A stretch of DNA of 64,000 nt, taken from the NCBI RefSeq assembly GCF_001661265.1, contig NW_017567022.1, positions 62,001 through 126,000 of the forward strand. The letters run 5' to 3'. This DNA is from Saitoella complicata NRRL Y-17804. Lineage: Eukaryota; Ascomycota; Saitoellomycetes; Saitoellales; Saitoellaceae. Below, in pieces: positions 22,596 through 34,800 of this stretch (positions within the stretch are counted from its first letter, which is position 1; every line of letters begins with the position of its first letter). The position numbers were made by a program, and so were the translations under genes. The notes beneath the pieces are model-generated. The model ran no database searches. It was not told the DNA's origin and saw only the letters and a program-made list of their open reading frames with translations.

Positions 22596-22850
22596 ATGCG
22601 AGGAGGGATGAGTGGGTATCAAGTCCCACCACTGTCTTCCGTTCCCAGTGCTACGCCTTTGACAGAGGAGCGAGACGCGCACATCCATGAAGACCTGAAA
22701 GCGCAACAACTTATGGAGGCTTATGAAAGACATAAGCAGGGGTTTTGGACAAGATTGGCAAGAGAGGTTGGTTACAATGGTCCCGAGAGAGCCGAGAATG
22801 TTGTTTATGAAAAATTGTTGGAACGAAGGGAGGGCTTGAGACGGCAATGA
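22596..22850 (+). CDS. Small unknown protein, copy B of a mini-family
   Basis: 84 residues. The C-terminal 50 match the protein at 17787-18107: AYERHKQGFWTRLAREVGY, then P-x2-AE-x2-V-x4-L, the same order and spacing. The N-terminal parts differ. Shared features are a Tyr-Glu-x-His-Lys start, a Trp-x-Arg core and a closing helix with Leu and Arg. With no database search I cannot say whether this is a known domain. The two copies lie 5 kb apart in the same orientation with other genes between. Confidence 0.5.
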   Translation: MRGGMSGYQVPPLSSVPSATPLTEERDAHIHEDLKAQQLMEAYERHKQGFWTRLAREVGYNGPERAENVVYEKLLERREGLRRQ

Positions 22851-25800
22851 AGGTTGCCGCATGGACCGGGGGTGGGTGAGGGGGCGGGTGACCAGGAGAG
22901 GCTCGAGAAGCCGTGGAGGACTGGAACTACGGGAAAGTTGTAACGCCAACTGTTAAGGCCTAGCAGGTAAAACAAATCATTCCTGTGAAATATATTGGAA
23001 CCCTCTTGGGTTGATAACATTCAGGTTACGATCCCTCGGCTCCATGGTGAATGATAACGGATCAGTGTTGACGGATAAATGGTGTTTTCCTAGAGAGGCC
23101 AAGGTTCATTTTCCCACGCATACAGTCATGCTGCTTGGAAAGTTATTAATTGGAAAGTCATTAAACTGGGAACGGAAGACGGCAGTAACGTTCTATCATC
23201 TTCTAATCACCCTGGCACCTCCACCAGTGTTACGAATCACTCAATCCCCCAAACCCTAAAAACTCATAACCAAAGAGCTTTTAGAAATGTTAGTCAGTTA
23301 CGGCAGTGACATGTCAGGTCGGCATACAGCCGCATACCGCTGCTTCGGGTTGTGAAGTGGTGGGAGGGGAGGGGTGAGTGAGTTCGAGCCTCCTAGGAAA
23401 GTCATTTGTGGGCTGAGGAGTCGGTAATGAATGGGCTGGTAGGCTTAGCGTAAGAAAAGGTAATTGCTTTGTCTGCGAACGGGAAGGGAATTCGGTGGGT
23501 GTCGGAGTGGTGGAGTTGGTGGTTATGGGTGAAGTGGTGGGAGGGGAAGGGTGAGTGGTGGTGACGTAGACGCTGGGTCGCGGGAAGGGACGAAGTGAAG
23601 CGATACTGGCAGAAGATCCGGAAATTCGATGTTGGCAAACTCGCAACCTGCGGAGCCTACCTGAGGATCCGCAGAGAGCACGTTTACCGACACGGAATTT
23701 GCCGTAGCATTTAGCCGGCGCAAAACCTTAATTGCGTTTCGAACGATCGAACAAGATCGCGGAAGACGGTGAAGGATGGACGAGTGTAGCAAAGTAGCTT
23801 TTCAACGGGAGAAACGAGGCAGAGTGAGGGAATGGATGCGCTGGCGGTGGGGAGACGGGTATCGACGGAGGAGGGAGGCGAACGGTAGAGCTGTGAATCA
23901 AAGGTTAAATCTGTAATAGGTAGTAAAGACAACGCTTTGAACCCCATCGTACAAGGGAGATCTTGCAAACCAGGGGCTCGTGCTGCATAAATTCATCCCG
24001 GTGTTTTGGTGGGAATTTTGATCCCTAGCGAGGAGGAGGCGAGATCAGCTCCAGGACATCGCATTCATCTCCAAACCTTCTCAATAATCCCATTCGAAAG
24101 GGATCAGTGCCCTGAAGATGAGACGAGGAGGTATAGGCGAGATGTAGGTGAGGTGTACGCGTCCAAGTCCACCAAGTCCGCCTTGGGAGGGGAGGTGTGC
24201 TTGCATCTGCATCCGAAGAAGAAAACCTGTCTCGGAGCACCCGTTCCAACCCATCCAGAAAATACATGCACACGCCAAAAATCAATCCCAGTTCCCATCC
24301 ATCTTGTCCCCTCGCGCCTCTCTCCCACAGCTTCCAACAGAAAAGCTGCACCGTATGTACGCTCATGTCAGCAGCCCACCGGCGGCCCAAGCGCAAAAAT
24401 AAATGTGAGGAATCGCACGAGGAAGTACTCGCGCCCGAAGATGCAAACGCAAAGACACTAAAAGGTGGAGCGTAGGTAAAGTTGGGCAGCTAGCGGGTGT
24501 TGCGAAAATGTCTAAGAAGTTCGGTGATTGGTGCTTTGGCCTTCTCTCCGGGATTCGAAGAAAATGTCAAGGGCTCAGATCTGCTGTGCAAAGGATCAGG
24601 GAGAGCTGTTGGAGATCAAAAGTAAGAGCTCCTTGAGGGTGCTTTGATGACTCGATCTCCCACATCCCCACCCGCTCCTTTGTCCGGCTGATCTGCACCC
24701 GCTGTGGTGTGCCGGATTCGGATGTGGCCATGGTCTCGGAGTCATCCCTCGAGGAGGGAGGCACACCCTAACCGATCCCGCCCCGCACACACGAACAAAT
24801 GGAGCGATTAGGAGATGTCATCTTGCCGGAAAGGCGTGAGATTGTGCAGGACACCGCAAGGGACGTTCAAACCTTATTGTCGACGACCATCGACGAGGAT
24901 GGAGGGATGTTATGGAGGATCAAAGGGAAGACGACGAGTATGGGGATGAGGGAAGGGTACCAAGAGGGTCTTGGTGGGTGGGAGAAGGTTTGTGCGTGGC
25001 TTGTTGGCTGCTTTGTCTGTGCTAGTAGGTGGGGCATCGTCTTTCTTCGCTAAACAGCGGAATGACTGCTCCTGCCGGATCAGCGGCATCATGCTTGCTC
25101 GACATGCCCCGCAAAGGCTTCAGAATCCTTCCTGGACACCTTCAGAATGTTCTTATCGCTGTCGTTGCTGTCGACCGCGCTCCTCCTTTTCAGGCTCTCC
25201 CCTCCTCGCCCACTTCTTCCCCTCGACTCTCAACTCAAGGTAACACTCCCTTCTCCGCCCTCAGTTACCTGGAAAGGCTCCCGAATCCTTCTTACGAGTA
25301 CCAAGAACGTCGTCACCGCTGTTGCGGCTCATGGTCGCCCTTCACGAGCCAGAATCACCTCGCCTCCGTCAACTCCTCCCAGCATCCTCAACTCACCCCA
25401 CGGCTCCCTAACCTCGCCCTTGTTCGCCGGACAAATCCAAGCACTATTCATACAATCAGAAGAAGCCCAACGAATGCGTCCACCACCGCTTAGAGCTCGG
25501 ATTGCTTCTCGACTTCTTTCGCGAGGTGGACATGTGTCCGTCGGAAACGACAATGTATTCCCGACAATCAGTGGCTTTGGAGATGATTGTGGTGGCTGAC
25601 GAGCGATGTTGTGCAGTTTAACAAAGATGGTAAACAACCTCTCAAGTGTGCCTCTGGCGAATTGGTCATGGATGTTGTCTTACGGTGCCGTTGTCGGTGC
25701 TGCTGGCGCGGTCGTCGTGGGTGCGTTGCTGGATACGTACCCACCCTCTCTTTCGCCCAGTGAGGCCTTCCAATGTCGTTTTCGAGATGAGGAAAGGTGA

Positions 25801-26807
25801 TGGAGAGTCGCTGAGGTCGTGGATTGTCGTCCGTCGCCGTCTTCCACCTCCGTGTTTTAACATGCCCGGCTCGTCTTCTATCTTCGCCCCGTCCCACGGC
25901 GGAATTGTTTCTCGATAAATGACGCCGAACATCATCATCGGCCATTTCATCCAACACAGAAACCACTCTCGAGATATGACTCGTCATTATCAACCATCAC
26001 GATCATATCATTGCTGCAGCGAGCGGGGTAAGCAAGATCTCGAGAGCTCCGAGCGCAATCAAAACAAGTGAAGGTCGGGAAAATGGTGATGTTTTGATTT
26101 GAGAGTGTTCTTTGGAGATATAGAGGAGCGGGTGGGATGCGAGATAGGGCGGGATGTGTGGATATGAATATCGGGAGTGGGGCGTACGCCTGGTAAGAAA
26201 AATGTCGGTGTGGCCGGCTGGGGACGACAACTGACTGAAATACGCCAAGAGGAGCGTCGAGAAGATGTGAGAGGTAGTGTTGAGTGTTATAAGGCAGTAC
26301 GGTGAGTGTTGCTGCGGTGAATTGACCTTTTTGCAGGGGTGTGGGTGTCGATGATCACGGGCCGTCCAGGTGGGATCGACGGATGTCGACAACCAGCCTG
26401 TCAAACTTTTCGACAAGAGTCAGCAGTATCTTGCGACCTTGCTGCCATCTCTTCTCGACCCTCTACAGTCCTCTCAGCCTCTTCCTCGCTTTCGGTCTCA
26501 TGGGGGAGTATTATGGTCTTCGAGGAGGCGTGATATTCCGGATATCTGTCAGATCGCCAGAAAACCCAGGGCAACGAGAGATACTCTTCGAATTGTTTGG
26601 CAAATGGTTTTTATGCATCGTTTCAGCTATCCCGGAGCCTTCAGACTGCCTTTCTCGATTACTAATTCCGCGGAATGGCTCAGCCTTGCATGAAATTTGG
26701 GACGGTCTGTGCTACAAAAGCTGAAAATCTTTTCTCGAGCGACTTCTCCCCCCACCCATCTCGATCTACTCGAAGAAGAGAAAACATTTACCAAGAAACC
26801 ATACATC
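22851..26807. other. Four kb without a confident gene
   Basis: Several short frames look partly coding, but I cannot join them. They are 24,799-25,053 (starts MERLGDVILPERREIVQD), 25,068-25,493 and 25,147-25,599 in competing frames, 25,627-25,800 (a membrane-like segment WMLSYGAVVGAAGAVVVGAL), and 26,373-26,693. They could be exons of one or two unknown multi-exon genes or remnants. A 27-base direct repeat (one mismatch) lies at 23,354-23,380 and 23,531-23,557. No tRNA was seen. Confidence 0.4.
23354..23557. repeat. Short direct repeat pair
   Basis: GAAGTGGTGGGAGGGG(A/G)... occurs at 23,354-23,380 and 23,531-23,557, 27 bases with one mismatch and a period of 177. Both copies are purine-rich on the plus strand. 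Confidence 0.55.
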
Positions 26808-28915
26808 ATGATGAATTTCAACGCGTTGCTTTCCACCGCTGTCGACTGGTACAACAACTTGTCCAACAAGTCCGCTCAAAAGACAAGTGCTTCTTTTACT
26901 ACTGAGGATCCTGCTGGCCAGGAGAATCAGCATTTGTATGAGCAGGTGATCTCCGACTTTACGGAGGTATGTTTGCCTGCGCGCCTTAACTTTCGTTCAC
27001 GACTAACGGTGTGACCTTTTAGACTCTGTTTGATTTCGAGGGAGCGTCGTCGTTCACCCCCAGCACGTTTTCTAATATCGATGACATTCTTGAAGCTTAC
27101 CGTCCCGGTGCCTCCGCCGCCAACTCTCTCGACTATGGAAGTGTTACCGTTAATAGCTCGGTTCTGTCGACCATGCCGGTTGTTGCCCCCATCGTCCCTT
27201 CGCACGCATCTGGTCTCCCGACTCCTGCTAGCAACACCGCTGCTGAGGCTCACGTCCGTCGTGAGTCGACGTCCTCTTTGACCTCTACAACCACCCAGTC
27301 CCAGACGTCGATTGGATCGACGCTTCCGTCTTCGTCCCGGGCTCCTGAGGCGGTCACTCCCGTTTTTCCCTCCGGTAAGCCTGTGGCCGCGAGGTCTCCC
27401 TCTGTCAAGTACTGCCCCGCCCCCAACCTGAGGGAGAATCTGCGCAAGGCCATGGCTGTTGGTAAAGAAGATCAAGCCGCGCCCGCTCCGGTTCAAGAGT
27501 CTGTCCGGCCTGCCGTTACACCTGCGGAGGTACGCCCGACCCCAACTCCGCAGGTTTCTTCGCCTGTTGTCCCGCAACATCTGGTCAACAAACACCTCGC
27601 TGTTGGAAGCGAGGTCAACACCTTGACGCCGCCTGCGTCCAAGTCTGAGGCGAGGAACGTCTTCGACCATGCTGCCCGCTACGAGAGCCGTTCCTTCGGT
27701 GCGGGTGTTCCTCAGGGACAACGCCCTCGCAACAATTGGACTCCTGCACTGAAGGCTCCTGCAGAGGGCCTTAAAAGCACGCATCAGCCCGTCACTCTCC
27801 TCTCTGCGGGCATCCAGGAGATCCTTAAAAAAGAAACGGACAAGGAAATCACAATGATCCCTCCCAATGCAAAGGCGCGCCTTGTCAGGAAGCCGATAAC
27901 GGAGCTGACCACCAACGACATGAGAAGCGGAAGCTTTTGTGTCCCGATGCTTCGCCTATTCGTGAGGCTACTCACAGGGCAGGAACTTTTCGACGTCAGC
28001 GAGAGGAAGAGGGATCGGGCGAAGCTCTTGCCACTGGCATGTCAAATGTACTGCGACCACTATCGCCATGATCCTGGTCGTGCCGATGAGATCGAAAAAT
28101 GTCGGCATCGCGATTATCAAGTCGCCCCTCAGAAGAAGAAGAAGGCTGAGGAGCCAACACCTGCTCCCTGCCCTCCTCGTCCTCCCTCTGCCAGTCCCGT
28201 TCATCGAGTGATGGTCGGCACAGGTGCAAATGCCGTCAGTGCGTCTGTGCCGGTCGCCTTGAAGCGCAAGGCGGAGCAAATGGAACCACTTGGTTCCCCT
28301 CACCCTTCCAAGCGCCCTATGAGCGAGGCGGTTGTCGTGGACATGGAGGTGGGGATGTCTGATGCCCCGGAGCACCTTCCCGCCGCCCCGAACTCCCCGT
28401 TCCTCAAACCGCATGACGGCTACCCTCTTCCCTCCGCTCCGCACCGGTCTCAAACTCACGAGGCGGGTCGTGTTAATCAAACCCTACAGAAACGGCCTTT
28501 CGATAAGGTTGGCGAAGCGTTTGCGTCCTACTTGCCCTCCAAGCGACAGAGGCTTGAGGAAACCGGAAGGTTGCCTCCCGCTCCGGAGCCCCAGCACCAA
28601 CTCCTTTCCCAGACGATGGCTCGCTCGTACCCTACAGGGCAGTCATATTACGAGCAGCAATCAATTAATTGTAATCAATTCGCCGGAGGGCATCTTGTCA
28701 GTGGTCAGTCGATGGGTGGGAATCACTATCTTGGTTATCCCTATCGCGCGCTGGGAAACGTATCCTCTGCGGGTCACTTTTGGAGAGAGCTACAACAAGC
28801 CTCCCCTTCTCCTCCACACCCCCACGGTGCTGGCCCACGTGTAATTTGGCAGGGGTCGGAGGAGAACATGAGACAAGATGTACGAAATGCTTGGTCTCGG
28901 GAGCAAGGAGGTTAA
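26808..28915 (+). CDS. Low-complexity nuclear-looking protein, unknown
   Basis: Exons 26808-26966 and 27023-28915 join in phase across a 56-base intron (GTATGT..CTAAC..TTTTAG), giving 683 residues. The N-terminus is ordered (NALLSTAVDWYNNLSNK; TLFDFEGASSFTPS). Residues 100-300 are rich in Pro, Ser, Thr and Ala. A more ordered block (QEILKKETDKEITMIPPNAKARLVRKPITELTTND, then LLPLACQMYCDHYRHDP) lies at about 315-410. Basic patches QKKKKAE, LKRKAEQ and PSKRQRLEE look like nuclear localisation signals. The C-terminus is rich in Gln, Tyr and Gly. No catalytic or zinc motif is apparent. It may be a transcription-linked or RNA-binding protein, but that is inference. Confidence 0.65.
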
Positions 28916-29817
28916 CACTTCAAGAGGGCAACAATGAGGTGGAGGATCAGTTTTAGGCGAGGTTGTCGGAGTTTGGGGTTATCTGAGGAGGTTGAGGGAG
29001 GAGGTTGAGGAGGTTGTTGGGTTGAAGTTCCCTTGCATGGAACCAGTTTCCAAATATTCCGAAAAATACGTTCTCGGGGGCGAAGGGCACCTACGCAAGT
29101 CGGAATGGCCCTTGTCTAGCAAGCCTTTGCAAGGACTCGAGTTTTACTGGTACAGTCAAACACCTCCTGCCGGACGGCGGCAGTGGTCGTGACTTCCAAG
29201 GGGGAAGCGAAGAAGAAAAGAATTCGAGGTCGTGGTTAAGAAGTTGTGGGGGTTGTCGTTGTCAAGGATGAGACACCCACCACTCAGCTCCTCCGATATC
29301 TCTATTCACGGGATCGCGCACAAGGAAGCTCCTTGGAGTTCGTCAGCGAAAGCGTCTGCCTGGTGGCCACCCAGACGTGTGTAGCAGCTCCATGTGAGAA
29401 TTGATCTGTGTTGCGTGAACGTGGATGGAGTATCGAGGGTTGGGGGGTGTGGTGTCAGGGTATGGGTGTGGGACGAGTATGCACAAGGCCTTGCGCCTTT
29501 TACATACTTGTCACGAGGCGAACGTGTCTCATCGTTGGTCAATGCAGAAGAATCCCCCAGGCGGCTGATCACCGCATTGGGTTGGCGATGGCAAGACGTT
29601 GCTTGTTCGCTTTAAGTCTTCGATATGCGCATTGATCTATTGATGAGATGTGGACGCTTCACCGCCCTATGCCCTTTGAATCCTGCGAGCAGTCGCCTTT
29701 TTACCATTGACTGTTCGTTATCTTTTTGATTTGCATTCTGGAGTTTTGGGTTGGCGTTCTGGTTGCTTTCGTTGTTTCGGAGTTTATTATCACAATTACA
29801 TTTGCGGAAGAACGTAT

Positions 29818-30191
29818 ATGATGACGGCCAGAAGGCTTACCTGATACGTCCGCTTTCCTTCTTCAAGGGTTCCGCATATTGGAGGTGTTTTTGGTTTTTG
29901 GTTTTTGGGTTGGGAGTTTGGGGTTATTGTGGGGCTTCGTATCCGATGACAGCCGATTGCAACGGCTCTTGGGTACTTAGCTTTCCTTGTGAAGCACAAC
30001 CTGGTATAGCTGGATTGGCCAAAGGTTTGCCGCATGGGTTTGGGTTTGGTTTGTTTTTGGGAGTGTGATGGCATTGCGGGGCTGCGTATTTGAAGATTGC
30101 CAATCGCGACAGCACTTCATTACGTTCGCTTTCCTTCTTTCCGAAGGACATTCTGGCGCAGCTGGTCTGGCCATGGTATGCCGCATGTGTT
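29818..30191. repeat. Three diverged tandem units of about 140 bases
   Basis: Blocks at about 29,818-29,880, 29,913-30,041 and 30,059-30,191 share ordered phrases. GATGAC(G/A)GCC is common to the first two, CGCTTTCCTTCTT to the first and third, and GGGGCT(T/G)CGTAT and TTTGCCGCATG/TATGCCGCATG to the last two. Identity is modest, so the copies are old. Confidence 0.5.
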
Positions 30192-31165
30192 CATGTTGTG
30201 GTGATGTTTTCAACACTTCTCTCTACGTGCCCGTCTTCGGTCTGACACCCTAAGCCATGGTTTAGGTTTCTTAGCCCGTCATGGTTCACATCCATGGTGT
30301 CTGAGATATTTCAGACCTAGGGATTTGCAATTGGGGACGTATGCACCATGGAATTGTGCCGGTATCTGTCCAGGTTCGCGTCCTTTGTCATGATGGGCTA
30401 CATTGTCTTCATGATGGACATCCATGATTCTCATCATGATGTCCCGAACCTGGAGTTGCAACTGGAGGAAGTGAGCGCATCATAACATCGTCTACCTTAC
30501 GACTGCTTTCATGCATATGTTGGACACCCCTGATCTTCATCATATGTTGAATCCTACGGATTCTGGAAGTTTGAGAAACTGTTTCGACCCCAGTCCAGTT
30601 ACTCATCGACACGGGACTCGACACCGGAGCCCGTGGCCCTCGTTCTATGAGCTGCAAACTTGCCAATTTTGCACTTCGGAAGCGGGAAACAAAAGACTTT
30701 ACGCTCTAGTATTCTTTTTTCTTGGGAGGGCGACCTATGTTTTATGCGCTCCTCCTGAGGGATCGGTTCTGCACACCGGATTTATGCCAGAAGGTCTACC
30801 AGCTGGCTCTGGTACCGGTAATTTGGTCTCCTAATACACATTGCTGCTTCGCAAACACCGTTCGGATCTTCTCTTGGGCTAAGTTATAGTCATTTTGCAC
30901 CAACGCCTGAATGACGTCAATATTGCGGGAACCTGAGGCCTGGTGGTGTTCGAATTCACATCATACTGCGGTTGATAGTGTTGAGTGCCCTTCTGCGACG
31001 GGTTGTTCCCTATGCAACCCTTGGCGCGTTTCTCACTCTGCACAACATCGACCGCAATCGAACACCTTCGCACATGCTGCCTCAGGCACTGCAAACGCGA
31101 GTTTCTTCATGACTAGCTGCACTCTACTTTGATGTCGCTCCTATAACGAGAACCTGGGTATGTCG

Positions 31166-31631
31166 AATCGGTGAAAGCAATTGTGTTGGACTCTACGGAC
31201 TTGGCCAGTTGGAGGAAGTGCAGGAATTTACAGACTGGCGAGGTACCAAGTCAGTTCGACTATGGGAATTCATCGGTGCTGGCTTTCTGTCTCGAAATTC
31301 ACCCGTCCAGCGGTTACTTTGGTAGGTTGATTTGATGCTTCCAATGTCCCTTTATGGTTGCAACTATTCAGAATTTCTTGGGCCGAGTGATCATGTCATG
31401 AGTGCACCTCGCACGAGAACAACTTCGCAGAAATCGTCTCGCATACCGCAAAAGTTCCCAGCCGCAGCTCCTATTCTTCGGATGTCGATCGTTAGCTGCA
31501 ACGTAGTTATGCCCAATTATTGAAGATGCTGATAGTCGAATCTACGGACTTTACGATTGCAATTGGTGGAAGTGGACTGAGTTATTAAAGTTCAGCCGAT
31601 GTTAAGTCACTTCGACATTGGGGAATAAATC
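31166..31631. repeat. Diverged direct repeat, period about 360
   Basis: Blocks 31,166-31,268 and 31,525-31,628 share CTACGGACTT, TGG(A/T)GGAAGTG and AAGTCA(G/C)TTCGAC(T/A)ATGGG(G/A)AAT-like phrases in the same order and at similar spacing, with similar sequence upstream of each (TAGCTGCA). Confidence 0.5.
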
Positions 31632-31863
31632 AGGCGGAGCAGCATGCGCTCCTGCCCGACTGCTGCGGCGTATGACGCCAACGCGCACGTAGTCCATACG
31701 ATACGGGACGGCGAGATAGACAGTATCCGGACCTTCTATCCTTCGTCTCATCCAGTCAAGAAGACGCCTAACTCACCGTATTCAGTCTCGAAGGACCTTG
31801 TGCCTTTCTTCCGGTTGCATAAGTCCTCTTGCACGACCCTGTACTCCTGCTGAACACGACGCG

Positions 31864-34800
31864 ATGTCCCAGCGACCACTGCCTCCTCCTCCCGTAAGTC
31901 CTTCCTCATTTTATTTACTTTTTCTCTTTCAATTAGCTAGGTATTAATATCGAGATCAGATCCCTCCAAAAATCCCCCTCCATCAGCGCTATCCGTCAGA
32001 GTATCAATACCACGAGCAGTACCCACATACAATCCCGGAGCACGAACAACATCCGAGTTTTCAGGAGGAGAGGCCGTTCGAGGATGCGCATCATTACTAT
32101 GAGGTTCCGTTTGATGAGCATGGGTCGTATGGCGAGGCATCAGCACCTGCGCATCCTATGCAGAAGCCACTTCCTCCACCACCGCGCCAAGGCTATGGGC
32201 GGAGTTCAGTACACGATACTAGGGCGGGCTTTCCTGAAGAACGTCTGGAAAGAGAAAGATCTGTTCATTTGCATCCATTACCCCCAGCCCCAGGCCATGG
32301 ACAACACGAAGCATACGATAACGACAGCTACAGCTCCGGCCAAACCCCTCAATTTGAATATCCCGCCTACCAATCTCAACCTCACTCGCCCCAATACTCC
32401 TCCCCGTTATCTCCATCATATTCATTCCGTCTATCACCTGGGTTACCGATGCCCAGTTCTCTGAACAATCCGACATACCAATACCCCTCACCAGAGCCAC
32501 CGAGTCCGGCCGAGAGTACCTACTCATGGGGATCTACACCTTCCAATTCCACCGCTCAAGAATATTTGGCGTATGCGAGAGCGGGGTACACGGGGCATGA
32601 GCACGGGAGGACGCAGCATAGCTCGTCCTTCTCGTATGCGGTAGATGGGAGGACGCATATCGGGGCTATTGGGGCCGTGGGTGCCCCTGGACCAGCACCG
32701 CTGAGGGCACACTCGGATGCCAGTTGGAGACGGCCGCCGCCGCCTCCGCCGCATAGGATTGCGCCTGAGACGCCAGGGGAGGTAACACAAGGTGCGAGGA
32801 TTGATCGATGGGCGACGACAGGGGGGTCCTCCTCGACGGCGGGGGGAACGTTGGGGCCGCGGCCGTCGTTGCCAATGTCGACTTCTATGGCCAAACTGGA
32901 TTTACCCGAGATCCCGGGTACCCAAAAACCTCTCTCGTCCGCAGAGTATAAGTTGTGTACCGAACCCTGGGCCCTCTCCGCCCTCTCCCTCTGGGCGTCC
33001 CTGATCCTCCCGGGCGCCCTCACGCGCAAAGACGTAGAGGCCGCCCTGACGGGGTTGTTTACGCATACAGTGCCAACGCTGAGTGAGAGAGAGGCGGGGA
33101 GAATGGCGGCCATGGTGGCGGGAGAGTTTGTCAAGGGGGGTGGGTTGGAGTGCGTAGATGTTGGGAGTGGGGTTTATCGGTTTAATACAAAGGGGGAGGG
33201 GGTGGAACAAGGCGTAGTGGCGGGGATTACGGGGGGTGGGTGTTATTCGCCAGGTTGTGGGAAGATGGTCGATGGAAACTATCAAAGCCCGGGCAGGTGT
33301 TACTCGCCGAGGTGTTCGAGGACGCTGAACAAACTACGGGCGGCTCCTGTGGCGGAGGTGGGTTTGGAGACCGAGAAAGATTGGGCGACATTTTATGGGG
33401 TCGATGTTGAGGAATTGAAAAAGACGGGGATCAGTGAGAAGGAAATCAAGCGGCAAAATCTGATCCATGAGTTGATTTCGTTTCAGGTCGATTACGTCGC
33501 CAATCTGAAAAATATCCTGATGGATCTGTTTCAGACGGAGTTGATGAGGAGTGTCGGGGTTATTCCTGGGAATGAATTGGATGGGTTCGTCAGGGCTGTT
33601 TTTGGGAATGTGAGGGCTGTGTATGAGATACATGTCCGGGTTCTTCTTCCACGATTACAGGCGAGACAAAAGGAGCAGGGTCCTGTGATTGCAATGATTG
33701 GGGATATCGTACATGACTTCATCAACGGTGCTCGTGTGCCGTATCTGACATATGTTCCTGGTCAGCGTACGGCGGATTATAAAGTCCGGAGGGAACTGGT
33801 GAGGAATGCCAGGTTCAAGGAGTGGTTGAAAAGATTTGAGGACGTTAATAAGGGCAAGATGAAAAGGTTGGATTTTTTGGGATGGCTTCTCAACCCTGTG
33901 CAGCACATTATGAGGTTTGGTCTCCTTCTTCAGGATATCTTGAAAAAGACTGATGTGTCGAATCCGGATTGGGATCTTTTAGGGAGTGCGGTCGAAGAGG
34001 TTGGGGCCCTGACGAGGTTGGCGGATGCGAAGGTTGATGTCGTTAGTAAGAAGTTGGATTTGTACCGGTTGAGTGATGAGTTGCTCCACCTGTACAAGAA
34101 CGGGGAAAAGTCGGATCTGAAATTGGGGGAGAGCGAGAGACGTATCCTGCATCGGGGTGAATTGCAGAGGCTTAGCCGAAGTGAGCTTGCGTGGCTTCCC
34201 ATCCATGCCATCTTGTTGGATAACTATCTGATTATGGCGAAGGCGCAGAAAAATAACCTAGGAACGGCGTTGGAGATGCACAAGAAGCCCATCCCGATTG
34301 ATTTATTGTCAATTGAATACTCCTCTCAGGAAACAGTGAGGAAGTCGAAGCTGGGGATGATGGGGTCGACTACGGTGAAGGACTCGGGCCTCCAGAGTCC
34401 AACGACGACGACGGGGTTTAGAAGGCCAAGCTTGAAAGGGAAACATACGCATTCTGCGAGTACGGTTAGTGATGAGAGTGAGCACACCTTGCACCGGCCG
34501 CAGATGGTGCACTCCGCTACAGTCATCCCTGAGAAACCGTTACGCAAGACGGATATGGCGCCCTTGGTCACTACGATCTCCAATAAGGAAGGTGACCGAA
34601 CGATTTATCCATTTGCTCTGAAGCATGCAGGATGTAATGGCGGTGAATTCCAACTATTCGCGGAGTCGGCTCAGGCAAGGGCGATCTGGATTGAGAAGAT
34701 TCGGCTAGCAAAGGAGGCGAGGGCAGAGATGTTGCACAAACATGCTACTGAGCCGTTTGATTTGCATATTCTCGCGTATAGACTGTTCCGCCCGCTTCCA

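Larger units (their letters stand above)
28916..31863. other. Gene-poor stretch with diverged duplications
   Basis: No gene is convincing on either strand. The region holds at least two sets of diverged repeats, listed separately, and CATGATG-rich sequence at 30,280-30,450. The last 150 bases are the promoter of the first Rho1 GEF gene. Confidence 0.45.

Noticed and set aside
23340-23400. Possible tRNA B-box (GTTCGAGCCTC)
   Set aside because: No matching A-box, acceptor stem or anticodon arm could be drawn in the 90 bases upstream.
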